Assembly: GCF_004342685.1 (NCBI RefSeq)
Contig: NZ_SMBZ01000040.1
Span: 1-35,592 of the forward strand
Reading direction: 5' to 3'
Length of the DNA: 35,592 bases
From: Sphingobacterium alimentarium
GTDB taxonomy: Bacteria; Bacteroidota; Bacteroidia; Sphingobacteriales; Sphingobacteriaceae
The notes beneath the pieces were generated by a model that was given only the letters and a program-made list of their open reading frames with translations, made no database searches and was not told where the DNA came from. Of the stretch, positions 1-8,280 are shown piece after piece (positions within the stretch are counted from its first letter, which is position 1; every line of letters starts with the position of its first letter). A program made the position numbers and the translations under genes.

Positions 1-57
1 GGAAATTATATCAAATTCAGGAAATACTCAGGAAAGAAGCTGACGATTAAAAAATAA
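1..57 (+). CDS. 3' end of an unidentified gene (partial)
   Basis: An open frame enters from the left edge and ends at TAA 55-57, giving the last 18 residues, which finish in a basic tail (KKLTIKK). It converges with the ompH operon and is followed immediately by the hairpin at 61-92. The tail is too short to assign a family. That it is a real gene end is inferred from the open frame, the basic C-terminus and the terminator directly after the stop. Confidence 0.4.
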   Translation, partial: GNYIKFRKYSGKKLTIKK

Positions 58-60
58 AAA

Positions 61-92
61 GCCGTATCTAACTTTTGATGTTTTGATACGGC
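61..92 (-). terminator. Rho-independent terminator of the ompH/bamA operon
   Basis: An 8-bp perfect stem (GCCGTATC at 61-68 with GATACGGC at 85-92) is followed on the minus strand by a T-rich run, seen as the A-rich stretch at 48-60. It lies 28 bp past the stop of the last ompH gene. On the plus strand the downstream side is C-rich, so it is a better terminator for the minus-strand operon than for the gene entering from the left. Confidence 0.75.
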
Positions 93-119
93 CCCCTCAT
101 TATAGCAGATAAGCTATTC

Positions 120-662
120 TTATTTAATACCTAATTTTGTTTTTACCGCTGCTGATACATCTTCACCACCTGCGTAATAAACCGCTGCGCCTGAACCGAT
201 ATCAAAGATATAAGCATATCCTTGTTCTTTAGCTACAGCATTGATTGCATTCATTACTTTTGTTTGAATAGGAGCCATCAATTCTTGTTGTCTTTTACCA
301 ACTTCTTCTTGTGCTACTTTTTGAACCTCTTGAATGCGTGATTGCATTTGTTGGTACTCTTGTCCAATTGTTTGCAATTTAGTTTGCGTTTCAGCTTTGT
401 TAGCTTCGCTTTGATTCAACATTAAATCATTTGCTTCTTTTTCTTTCTTTTGAAGTTCAGTGACCATGCCTTCGATTTCTTTCTGCTTTGTCTCGCTCAA
501 TGCTTTCAATTGATCCGTAGCTGTTTTGAATTCTGTCGTTTGTTGAAATATTTCGTCAGCATTGATATGTCCAATTTTCTGTTGTGCATTAGCAACACTT
601 GTCGCTGCAAACAAACCCACTACTAAAACTGCTCCCTTTAATAAATTTTTCATTCTTTTCAT
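120..662 (-). CDS. OmpH/Skp-family periplasmic chaperone (second copy)
   Basis: This 180-residue protein has an N-terminal signal peptide (hydrophobic stretch about 9-23, ending ANA-QQ), then a Skp-like body. The first strand (IGHINADEIF) is followed by a long charged and Gln-rich helical hairpin of about residues 45-125, and a C-terminal half that closes the small beta body (YAYIFDIG near 150). Skp/OmpH proteins hold unfolded outer-membrane proteins in the periplasm before BamA inserts them. It is the last gene of the minus-strand operon, 74 bp after the first ompH, and a TAnnTTTG element at 680-687 may give it its own promoter. Tandem ompH copies after bamA are usual in Bacteroidota. The family call is sure; division of labour between the copies is unknown. 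Confidence 0.9.
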   Translation of the reverse strand: MKRMKNLLKGAVLVVGLFAATSVANAQQKIGHINADEIFQQTTEFKTATDQLKALSETKQKEIEGMVTELQKKEKEANDLMLNQSEANKAETQTKLQTIGQEYQQMQSRIQEVQKVAQEEVGKRQQELMAPIQTKVMNAINAVAKEQGYAYIFDIGSGAAVYYAGGEDVSAAVKTKLGIK

Positions 663-679
663 TTTAATCTCAATAATTA

Positions 680-687
680 CAAAAGTA
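680..687 (-). promoter_or_regulatory. Candidate -7 element before the last ompH
   Basis: On the minus strand this reads TACTTTTG, a full match to the Bacteroidota -7 consensus TAnnTTTG, 18 bp upstream of the ATG at 662. No clear TTTG -33 element sits about 19-20 bp further upstream, so an independent promoter is possible but unproven. Confidence 0.35.
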
Positions 688-736
688 ATTTTTACTGTAC
701 AATTTTTATGTGTTAATAACTCAGTTTAAATATTAA

Positions 737-1276
737 TTACTTAGATTGTAGTAATGAAGGATTAGGTTTGTAGCCTAATTTTGTAATGACATCATTACTC
801 TTGTCTAATGTTGGATTTGCGTATAAGAAAGTAAGTTCACTTCCTCTGTCTACTATAAAATCAAAACCTTGTGCTTTCGCAAAATCTTCGATTGCTTTAG
901 AGATCTTGTCTTGAATAGGTTTGAATAGCCTTGTTCTTTCTTTTTCCAAGTCGCCACCATAACTGAATTTTTGGCGTTGTAAATCTTTCACTTGTTTTTC
1001 TTTCAGTACAATTTCGTCTTCACGGCGCTTGCGCATATCCTCGCTTAATAAGGCATGGTCATTTTGATAAGATTGGTACAACCTTTCAATTGCTACATAT
1101 TGATTATCGATATCATCTTGCCATTTTTTAGTCAGATCATCGATCTGCTTTTGTGCAGAAGTGTATTCTGGGACATGTCTAAGAATATATTCGGAATCAA
1201 CATAAGCAAATCGCTGTGCGAATGTAGCACTAATGCTTAGTGTAAGGAATGCTAAAATTGCAAAAATCTTTTTCAT
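737..1276 (-). CDS. OmpH/Skp-family periplasmic chaperone (first copy)
   Basis: A 179-residue exported protein with a signal peptide (MKKIFAILAFLTLSISATFA, cleavage before QRFAYVD). The Skp-type body follows, starting with RFAYVDSEYIL and containing a long Lys/Glu/Gln-rich coiled-coil hairpin of about 40-120, then the returning beta segment FDFIVDRG. It sits 63 bp downstream of bamA. Skp supplies unfolded barrels to BamA, so the gene order fits the function. It differs strongly in sequence from the neighbouring copy, so this is an old duplication and not a recent one. Confidence 0.9.
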   Translation of the reverse strand: MKKIFAILAFLTLSISATFAQRFAYVDSEYILRHVPEYTSAQKQIDDLTKKWQDDIDNQYVAIERLYQSYQNDHALLSEDMRKRREDEIVLKEKQVKDLQRQKFSYGGDLEKERTRLFKPIQDKISKAIEDFAKAQGFDFIVDRGSELTFLYANPTLDKSNDVITKLGYKPNPSLLQSK

Positions 1277-1339
1277 ATACTACAATTAAGTTTTCTTTCT
1301 TTTCTATACGACAACAATTATACTAAAAAGTTTAATTTA

Positions 1340-3916
1340 TTAAAAACCCCCCATGTTTTGTATAATGCTGAAAGTGAAACTTTGTTTCCACGAATCTGTA
1401 CGCATACCCGGAATAGGGTCAAATGCATGACCGTAGTCAATACCCAACATACCAAATATTGGTAAGAAAATACGTGCTCCAACACCTGCCGAACGACGCA
1501 TTTTGAATGGATTCACTTCGGAGAACTTGTTCCAAGTATTACCTGCCTCGGCGAATGCCAATGCAAATACAGTAGCTTGGTCATTCAATAGGATAGGGTG
1601 ACGCAATTCCAATTGGTATTTTGCATAGATTGGACTACCTGAGTTGATTGCAATATTTTGATATCCATTACCTGTAGAAGCAGGGATAATAGTACCATTT
1701 GCATATCCTCTCATCGCAATGATTTCTGAACCTTGTAAGAAATCAAATCCTTGCATACCGTCACCACCCAATTTGAAGCGTTCGAATGTAGAAGTCTCCG
1801 TTCTATTTGTATAATTACCTAAATAACCAAATTGCGCTTGTGATTTCAATATCAGCTTACCAGCAATTTTTGTATACCATTGTGAATCAAATTTCCATTT
1901 GTGGTATTCTGTCCATTTGTAACGTATTTGGTCCGCATCAGTTTGGTAATTGATATTGTTCCATGCTGAATATGGAGGCGTCAAGGATACCGAGAATTTA
2001 ATGTTCGATCCTGAAGTAGGGTAAATAGGTGCATCAATCGAGTTACGACTTATCTCTTGAGTAAAGTTGATGTTGTATGCTGTACCATCGGAGAATAAGA
2101 AGTAGTTGCCATAGTTTTGTAACTTATAGCGTTGGAATGATAATGAACTATTGATTTGGAAATAGTTGTCAGGCCATTGTAGACGCTTACCCAATGAAGC
2201 TGTCACACCCGACATCCAGATACGTTGCAATTTACTATCTTCCACCATTTGCTCACCTGTATAAAGGTTAAAACCACCATAAGACGAGTTGGATGTATAA
2301 GCACTCAAACCAAAGTAAACAGGTTTTTTACCACCTAACCAAGGCTCTGAAAAAGAGAAACTGTAGGATTGATAACGTTTACCTGATGTCTGACCACGAA
2401 TACTTAACTTTTGACCATCACCACGTGGTAGAGGTTTCCAAGCATCTTTTTTGAAGAAGTTGCTCGTCGAAAAGTTATTGAATGTAAGACCTAGGGTGCC
2501 AATAATCTGTCCAGCACCGTAACCACCTGATAATTCTACCTGGTCAGAAGGTTTTTCTACCACATTGAAAACAACATCTGTAGTTCCTTCATCGTGATTC
2601 ATCGTTGAAGACGGAATATCTGGAGTGATTTTTTGCTCATCAAACATCCCCAATTGAGAAATCTCACGGATACTACGCATGATTAATTCACGCGAATATT
2701 TCTGTCCTGGCTTGGTATAGATCGAACGTAGCACCACGCGGTCATTCGTCACATCATTACCTTTTACGATGACGTTGTTGATTGTGTATTGTTTACCCTC
2801 GCTCACTTGGATCTCGAGGTCTATCGTGTCGTTTGATATTCTTTTGATAATCGGGTTGATATTGAAGGTCAAATAACCATCATTCTGATAGATCGCGCTA
2901 ATGTCGTCACTATTACGAGTAGGACCCATTAGTTTGCTTGTTAATTTTTCTTCAGAATAAATATCTCCTTTTTCAATACCGAGAATGATATTCAATACCG
3001 AATCCGTAAACTTAGTGTTACCCGCCCAATCGATATTACCTACATAATAACGTGGACCTTCGTATATTTCAATATCAATAGCTACTTCATTGTTGTCAAA
3101 TCGGTATACCGAGTCGCGAATGATCTGCGCATCTCTATAACCTTTGTCCTGAAGTTTGGCGATTAATTTTTCTTTCGCTTCGCTGTATTTTTCATCTTTA
3201 AATTTCCCAGGACCGAAGATTCTGTACCATTTGCGTGGTCTTACACCTTTCAGATAGCTGGTTAAATCTTTGTTCGAGAACGTTTCATTTCCAGAAAAAT
3301 GAACAGCGTTTACTTTAATCTTTTTGTTTTTTTCTACATCTACGACAACGATTTCATTGTTGGTCTGCGCCGAATCTTTAATCGTTTTGATTTCGATGTC
3401 AGGATATAAGAATGATTTTTCACGCAAAAATTTGGTGATGGTATTGCGCGTAGATTGTAATAAATTGTCGTTGACAATACGTCCTGAATTGGCATTTAAT
3501 CTTTTGTTGATTTCTTCCGTTTGTGACTTGCTCAGACCTGTGATGTCGATACGAGTAAGTCGAGGTCTTTCTTTGACGCGTATTTCGAAAAAGATATTAT
3601 CTCCTTGTATGCTCGTGGCCCACAATTGCACATCTTCGAAGAGATTTTGTGCCATCAGGTCTTTGATTACTTTAGATGTTTTTTCGCCTGGCACTTCGAT
3701 GTAATCTCCTACGCGAAGATCGGCGATGCTGATTAATACATCTGTATCGAGATATTGTGCTCCTGTGAGGGTTACTCCGGCAATGACATAATCTTTTGGT
3801 TGTAAATAACTAAACTCGTCAGGATCCGTAAGATTGATAGGGCCTTGTATCTGAGCAAAAGAATTGGACCAGTTAAATAATATAAATGTTAATATCAGAA
3901 TGTATAGTTGCTTCAT
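1340..3916 (-). CDS. bamA: BamA, outer-membrane protein assembly factor
   Basis: An 858-residue Omp85 protein, the central component of the machine that folds beta-barrels into the outer membrane. The signal peptide is residues 1-21 (ending SFA). A run of POTRA repeats follows to about residue 450; typical POTRA signatures include VKERPRLTRIDITG, VNAVHFSGNETF and NNVIVKGNDVT. The C-terminal half is the 16-stranded barrel, with a loop-6 motif MRGYANG near residue 735 matching the conserved (V/I)RG(F/Y). The protein ends in an aromatic-rich strand (FTFSIIQNMGGF). Length agrees with Bacteroidota BamA. It lies between uppS and two ompH genes, the standard order for this phylum. Confidence 0.95.
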   Translation of the reverse strand: MKQLYILILTFILFNWSNSFAQIQGPINLTDPDEFSYLQPKDYVIAGVTLTGAQYLDTDVLISIADLRVGDYIEVPGEKTSKVIKDLMAQNLFEDVQLWATSIQGDNIFFEIRVKERPRLTRIDITGLSKSQTEEINKRLNANSGRIVNDNLLQSTRNTITKFLREKSFLYPDIEIKTIKDSAQTNNEIVVVDVEKNKKIKVNAVHFSGNETFSNKDLTSYLKGVRPRKWYRIFGPGKFKDEKYSEAKEKLIAKLQDKGYRDAQIIRDSVYRFDNNEVAIDIEIYEGPRYYVGNIDWAGNTKFTDSVLNIILGIEKGDIYSEEKLTSKLMGPTRNSDDISAIYQNDGYLTFNINPIIKRISNDTIDLEIQVSEGKQYTINNVIVKGNDVTNDRVVLRSIYTKPGQKYSRELIMRSIREISQLGMFDEQKITPDIPSSTMNHDEGTTDVVFNVVEKPSDQVELSGGYGAGQIIGTLGLTFNNFSTSNFFKKDAWKPLPRGDGQKLSIRGQTSGKRYQSYSFSFSEPWLGGKKPVYFGLSAYTSNSSYGGFNLYTGEQMVEDSKLQRIWMSGVTASLGKRLQWPDNYFQINSSLSFQRYKLQNYGNYFLFSDGTAYNINFTQEISRNSIDAPIYPTSGSNIKFSVSLTPPYSAWNNINYQTDADQIRYKWTEYHKWKFDSQWYTKIAGKLILKSQAQFGYLGNYTNRTETSTFERFKLGGDGMQGFDFLQGSEIIAMRGYANGTIIPASTGNGYQNIAINSGSPIYAKYQLELRHPILLNDQATVFALAFAEAGNTWNKFSEVNPFKMRRSAGVGARIFLPIFGMLGIDYGHAFDPIPGMRTDSWKQSFTFSIIQNMGGF

Positions 3917-4005
3917 TATTTCTATTTATGGATGCTAAAGTACATCAATCTGTTGTTAATTTTTGTTAAAAGATAAATTATTGAAAACCTGCTTTTTTTC
4001 GCGTG

Positions 4006-4743
4006 TTAAAGTTGTTCACTGGTCTTGCCAAATCTTCTTTCACGGGTTTGGTAATCCACTATTGCTTGAAATAAATCTTCGCGGTTGAAGTCGGGCCACA
4101 ATTTGGGTGAAAACCAAAGTTCGGTATATGCTAATTGCCACAATAGGAAGTTGCTAATCCGTTGTTCGCCACTGGTTCTGATCATTAAGTCTGGGTCCGG
4201 AGTTCCTGCGGTCTGCAGCTCATTGCTGAATAAGGTATCGTCAATGTCACTGACTTGTATTTCGCCTTTAGCAACCTTTTCGGCGATTTTTTGGGTTGCT
4301 TCAATGATTTCATTGCGCGAGCCATAGCTCAAAGCTAAGGTCAATACGCAGGTTGAATTATTTTTGGTTAGTTCTATGGTATCCGCCAAAGTCGCCTGAC
4401 AGCTTGTTGGTAGATGCTGCAACGCCCCAATAGCTTTGACACGGACACCATTCTTTTGAAAAGTAGGCAATTCTTTGTTTAAGGAATTGATCAACAGCTC
4501 CATCAACGCTTGAACTTCTTTTTTTGGTCTATTCCAATTCTCTGACGAAAAAGCATACAAAGTAAGATGTGTAACACCAATTTCAATAGCTCCTTCTAAT
4601 ACCTCTCGAACAGCGGTTACTCCGTTTTTGTGTCCGAATACACGAAGTTTGCCCAATCCTTTAGCCCATCTGCCATTGCCGTCCATGATTATTGCAATAT
4701 GCTGAGGTAACTTTGATCTGTCTATCTTATTCTTCAAGCTCAT
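4006..4743 (-). CDS. uppS: Isoprenyl transferase (undecaprenyl diphosphate synthase)
   Basis: A 245-residue cis-prenyltransferase that condenses isopentenyl diphosphate onto farnesyl diphosphate to make the C55 carrier lipid for peptidoglycan and O-antigen. The catalytic motif IAIIMDGNGRWAKG puts the essential Asp at residue 21. SSENWNRP near 75 and the C-terminal DPDLMIRTSGEQRISNFLLW with the following YTELWF are the conserved substrate-binding signatures. Length is normal. The start lies 8 bp after the likely original end of the frameshifted DUF6089 gene and 89 bp before bamA. UppS is cytoplasmic and membrane-associated. Confidence 0.96.
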   Translation of the reverse strand: MSLKNKIDRSKLPQHIAIIMDGNGRWAKGLGKLRVFGHKNGVTAVREVLEGAIEIGVTHLTLYAFSSENWNRPKKEVQALMELLINSLNKELPTFQKNGVRVKAIGALQHLPTSCQATLADTIELTKNNSTCVLTLALSYGSRNEIIEATQKIAEKVAKGEIQVSDIDDTLFSNELQTAGTPDPDLMIRTSGEQRISNFLLWQLAYTELWFSPKLWPDFNREDLFQAIVDYQTRERRFGKTSEQL

Positions 4744-4751
4744 TCTCTTAT

Positions 4752-5604
4752 CTATCTATTTATCTGCGGGAAGCAATTTCTGTCACGCAAAGTATATGTC
4801 AGTGTAATTCCAGCTGTCATATATCCATCTTTACTGCGGCCATCTCCTCGCGCCGATCCTGCCTTCGTCGTTATTTGAAGGGAAGGGGCAGCCAAATAAT
4901 ACCAATCGTTTACATCGAAAGGTCTTTATTATCTGTATCTCCAATCATGACATTCGGCAAGCTTATTCCCGAGGGAAAGAAGTCGCATAATATTGACTCA
5001 CATTGTCCAAATAATCGGTGAATGCTAGTCTATACGAAGCTTCTACGCCCAATGCCCACGTGTTATTCAACTTATATTTTATGCCAATACTCATTGGTAT
5101 AGCTATACTCCACGCCTTGTGTTCCTGTGTATTGTGTTCGCTGTCGTATTCGAGTTTTAACGGTCTTAGTTTAATTTTATTTTGGTCATAATAGATATAT
5201 GGGTCATGCTTGACTGCTGCGATACCTGCTGACAGGTAGGGGTTTAGTGTAGCTGCATTTCTCCGTTTGTCTGTCCAAAAATTAAAGTCGACCATTAACG
5301 CCATTTCGGATAGTTGATTGCGAAACATAAGCCCTCGCTCTTGCTGAAACTCATTTATTAAATCCATATCACTACCTGATATCAATAGTTGATTAGCGCT
5401 TGCTTTAATCCCCCACGTAGGGTTAAAGTTGCGTTTGACAAATATTCCACCTCCGTATTGCCTGAGGTAAAATGGATCTGTCATATTGAGATCTCCCATA
5501 TATCCCGTCCCCCCTCCGATGACACCTATTTCATAACGCTGCCCGTGCACATACTGCGACAAAACAGACATAATGGTTAATATGGCTAATCGGAAAAAAC
5601 GCAA
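4752..5604 (-). pseudogene. DUF6089-type outer-membrane barrel protein, broken by two frameshifts
   Basis: The N-terminal 213 residues (start 5604, stop at 4963-4965) have a signal peptide and beta-barrel pattern matching the DUF6089 proteins that sit between nadK and uppS in Bacteroidota. After YLDNVSQYYATSFP the frame ends early, but the homologous-looking continuation is visible in other frames. A middle stretch (GISLPNVMIGDTDNKDLS, about 4985 to 4912) is followed by a C-terminal stretch (NDWYYLAAPS, then SARGDGRSKDGYMTAG and a closing ITLTYTL strand, about 4920 to a TAG at 4752-4754). Both frame changes equal loss of one base, and correcting them gives about 284 residues. The frameshifts lie in short homopolymers, so assembly error is a serious alternative to true decay. 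The exact role of DUF6089 is not known. Confidence 0.8.
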
Positions 5605-5671
5605 TGTCTCTAATTTTGGTTGTAAAGATAAAATTTTTGGAAGAATTGTAATGATTTAAAGTATAAAACAA

Positions 5672-6565
5672 TTAATAGTTGCGCACATCAATTCCCCAAA
5701 GCAGCTTTTCGCGCAGCGTACCAAAGTAACTGTCGTCCTGTAATCGGATTAAATTAATTTCAAATGGTGCTTTCCGGATCGTAATCTCGGTATCTGTAGT
5801 GAGTGTCTCGCTTTTGGAGTCGCAGCTCAATATATACTTATCCGTACGGCTTTCGATTTTTAACGTAAGAGTCATGTCTGCAGACACAACGATAGGCCTT
5901 ACATTGAGATTGTGTGGCGAAATCGGTGTAATCACAAAATTGCCACTGCCCGGCATTATAATCGGGCCACCACAACTCAACGAATAGGCTGTCGAACCAG
6001 TCGGAGTAGCGATGATAAGACCATCGGCCCAATAGGAGTTGAGTAATTCGTTATCTATCATCGCATTGACGGTGATCATGGATGAGGAGTCAAAGCGAAA
6101 TACCGTAATATCGTTTAGCGCAAAATTGTCTTTGCCAAAAAGTTCCTTATTGTCGCTGTGCACACTTAACAGTGTCCGTTTTTGAATAGAATATTGCTTA
6201 TTAATGATCTTGTCTAAGGCTTTCTCTATACTTTCTTTGGGAATATTGGCCAAGAAACCCAACCGTCCAAAGTTGATACCTGCCACAGGAATTCCCGAAT
6301 CCCGTATGATGGATACGGCGGCCAGCATGGTACCGTCACCGCCCAGACTGAGCAAAAAGTCAATGTCCGTCGGTAAATCACTATTATCTCGAAAAGTTTT
6401 GAGATTTTTAGGGCAGATGGTGGTACTTAATAAATAATCATAAAATTCTTGATGTATCACCACTTCGATTTTCTTACTTTCTAAGAAAGTAAACAGCGTC
6501 TCAATAAAGGGTGAAATAGATGTATTAAATACTCTTCCAAATATGGCAATCCTGTTATGTTGCAT
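5672..6565 (-). CDS. nadK: NAD kinase
   Basis: A 297-residue cytoplasmic kinase that phosphorylates NAD to NADP. The diagnostic GGDGTML motif is at residues 75-81. The nucleotide-binding region contains WADGLIIATPTGSTAYSLSCGGPII near 180-205 (the TPTGSTAYSLSAGG-type signature), and NDI near 147 fits the NE/D substrate loop. Length is normal for the family. It is flanked upstream by the CBS protein (42 bp gap) and downstream by the DUF6089 gene, a conserved Bacteroidota arrangement that suggests one transcript. Confidence 0.95.
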   Translation of the reverse strand: MQHNRIAIFGRVFNTSISPFIETLFTFLESKKIEVVIHQEFYDYLLSTTICPKNLKTFRDNSDLPTDIDFLLSLGGDGTMLAAVSIIRDSGIPVAGINFGRLGFLANIPKESIEKALDKIINKQYSIQKRTLLSVHSDNKELFGKDNFALNDITVFRFDSSSMITVNAMIDNELLNSYWADGLIIATPTGSTAYSLSCGGPIIMPGSGNFVITPISPHNLNVRPIVVSADMTLTLKIESRTDKYILSCDSKSETLTTDTEITIRKAPFEINLIRLQDDSYFGTLREKLLWGIDVRNY

Positions 6566-6607
6566 TTATAGCAAATTTGATATCCCTACAAAGGTGCGAA
6601 GAATTGA

Positions 6608-7267
6608 TTATAAATCTAAATAATTCATCAAAAGGTCATATCTATCCTGAATATCCGATTGTGCTCCGCCATCTCTGAATGTCGCTTTGACCACATAATC
6701 GTTGCGCCATAATGAGGCTACCACTGCCGAGATATTGGTTTTGTTCAATTTGATAGTCATCTCGAGCTTAGTGCTGTCTGGCACTTGACGCACTGCTGTG
6801 CTAAGTATCGCCGTGTTTTCTGTCTCAATGATACGTGCTATATGGGAGAGGGCGTTGTCGCGAATCCCTAATTCGAGCACGATTATAGCGCCTTCGTCAT
6901 TGCCCAAGGTGTCATTTAGCGCCGTCAATAGATTTATCTTGGATAAAACGCCTTGGTATTCGTGATTTTTATTGAGAATAGGAATGAAGCAAAGATCATA
7001 AGCCACCATGTATTGTAGGGCGTCGTATATATGCTGATAGTCAAATAAAAATACAGACTTAAAGGATACGCGGATGCTTTCGAGCGGTGCATAGGTGTCT
7101 ATTTGGTCCAATAAAATATCTTCGGTGATTAATCCATGGTATATTTTATCCTCTGCTACGGCTAATTGTTTAAGATGATTATCCGTCATTTTATTTAACG
7201 CCATATCTATGCTATTCGATAGCGAAACTTCGTGATAATCTTTTGATATATACTGACCTATAAACAT
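6608..7267 (-). CDS. CBS-domain protein with ACT-like C-terminus
   Basis: A 219-residue protein with no signal peptide. Residues 1-125 look like a degenerate CBS pair (HLKQLAVAEDKIYHGLIT near 33-50 and FIPILNKNHEYQGVLSKINLL near 93-113), normally a sensor of adenosyl ligands. The rest (AIIVLELG ... YVVKATFRDG) resembles an ACT-type ligand-binding fold. It is the first gene of the minus-strand operon, directly upstream of nadK, so sensing of adenine-nucleotide status is an inference from both fold and position. No catalytic motif is visible. Confidence 0.8.
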   Translation of the reverse strand: MFIGQYISKDYHEVSLSNSIDMALNKMTDNHLKQLAVAEDKIYHGLITEDILLDQIDTYAPLESIRVSFKSVFLFDYQHIYDALQYMVAYDLCFIPILNKNHEYQGVLSKINLLTALNDTLGNDEGAIIVLELGIRDNALSHIARIIETENTAILSTAVRQVPDSTKLEMTIKLNKTNISAVVASLWRNDYVVKATFRDGGAQSDIQDRYDLLMNYLDL

Positions 7268-7369
7268 GATTGTGCTTTATATAGATTAACTGCTATTATT
7301 GCAAATCGTTTAATAAATATTAAATAAAAGTAGGTAAAATGCAAAGTAAAACGAATAAAAATCGGAAAA

Positions 7370-7403
7370 TTTGTTCGATATACCTTATTATTTTTTATTT
7401 TTA
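7370..7403 (+). promoter_or_regulatory. Candidate promoter of the aminolipid pair
   Basis: TTTG at 7370-7373 is followed after 22 bases by TATTTTTA at 7396-7403, which matches TAnnTTTG except for the last base. The spacing is at the long end for Bacteroidota. Transcription would begin near 7410, about 40 bases before the chosen ATG at 7449, which argues against the longer frame opening at 7371. Confidence 0.4.
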
Positions 7404-7448
7404 CGCATCAAGATTTGTAGATCAAAACGCGCTAACAAATCGTATCAT

Positions 7449-8276
7449 ATGGGTGAAGATACTAAGAAGTTTATACATATACGCGAAGTAATTCGAAAGA
7501 AAAGTCCAGGATTAGCTAAGTGGATACCAAATCCGTTGGTTAGTTATCTTGAGCGTACGGTCCATGAAGATGATATCAACGATATCATGTACAGATTCCG
7601 AGATCTTAAAGGCCTTGATTTTGTGGATGCCTTAGTTGAGGATTTAGGGGTAGAGGTTGTGCTAGAAGGGGAGGAGAATATTCCTCAAGACGACAGTGTG
7701 ATTTTTGCTTCAAATCATCCCTTGGGCGGACTTGATGGCATAGCATTTATGCAGGCTATCGGTCGTGTGCGCCGCGATGTGAAGTTTTTGGTCAATGACT
7801 TATTGATGAATATCATCAATTTGGAACCTTTATTTGTTGGAGTCAACAAAATTGGAGGGCAAAATAAAAGTGCCGTTTCTGCGATAGAAGAAGCCTATGC
7901 AGCGGACCATGCTTTGCTTGTTTTTCCTGCAGGATTGGTCTCACGCAAAGTAAAAGGGCAAATCGTAGATTTGGAATGGAAAAAAAGTTTTATTTCTAAA
8001 GCAAAAAAATATAAAAAGGATGTAATTCCTGTGTATATTGAAGGGAAAAATTCTAACTTTTTTTACAATTTGTCTAATTGGAGGAATAAATTGGGAATTA
8101 AGTTTAATATAGAAATGTTGTATTTGGTGGATGAGTTTTTCGCGCAGCGCAATCAACGCGTGACTATACATGTCGGAAAACGAATTTCTTATACGACATT
8201 TGATAATTCGAGAAACGAGAAACAGTGGGCTGCAGAAGTGAAGCAGTTGGTATACGATTTGAAGACGCAGAAATAA
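7449..8276 (+). CDS. GlsA-like lysophospholipid-type O-acyltransferase
   Basis: A 275-residue acyltransferase of the PlsC/LPLAT superfamily. The acceptor/catalytic block is SNHPLGGLDG near 98-107, in which His and Asp are separated by five residues and not the usual four (HX4D). FPAGLVSRK near 160 is the second conserved block. The gene after it encodes an OlsB/GlsB-like N-acyltransferase 4 bp away. Such adjacent pairs make glycine or ornithine lipids in Bacteroidota: the N-acyltransferase makes the lyso form and this enzyme adds the second acyl chain by an ester bond. The frame is open from 7371, but ATG 7449 (MGEDTKKF) lies downstream of the candidate promoter. Which amino acid is used cannot be told from sequence. 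Confidence 0.82.
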   Translation: MGEDTKKFIHIREVIRKKSPGLAKWIPNPLVSYLERTVHEDDINDIMYRFRDLKGLDFVDALVEDLGVEVVLEGEENIPQDDSVIFASNHPLGGLDGIAFMQAIGRVRRDVKFLVNDLLMNIINLEPLFVGVNKIGGQNKSAVSAIEEAYAADHALLVFPAGLVSRKVKGQIVDLEWKKSFISKAKKYKKDVIPVYIEGKNSNFFYNLSNWRNKLGIKFNIEMLYLVDEFFAQRNQRVTIHVGKRISYTTFDNSRNEKQWAAEVKQLVYDLKTQK

Positions 8277-8280
8277 TTAT

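Noticed and set aside
3324..3704. A 126-residue plus-strand open frame inside bamA
   Set aside because: Antisense shadow of the POTRA region; no supporting signal.
4692..5021. A 109-residue plus-strand open frame over the uppS/DUF6089 junction
   Set aside because: The opposite strand holds the readable C-terminus of the frameshifted DUF6089 gene; the plus frame is Ser/Ile-rich and unmotivated.
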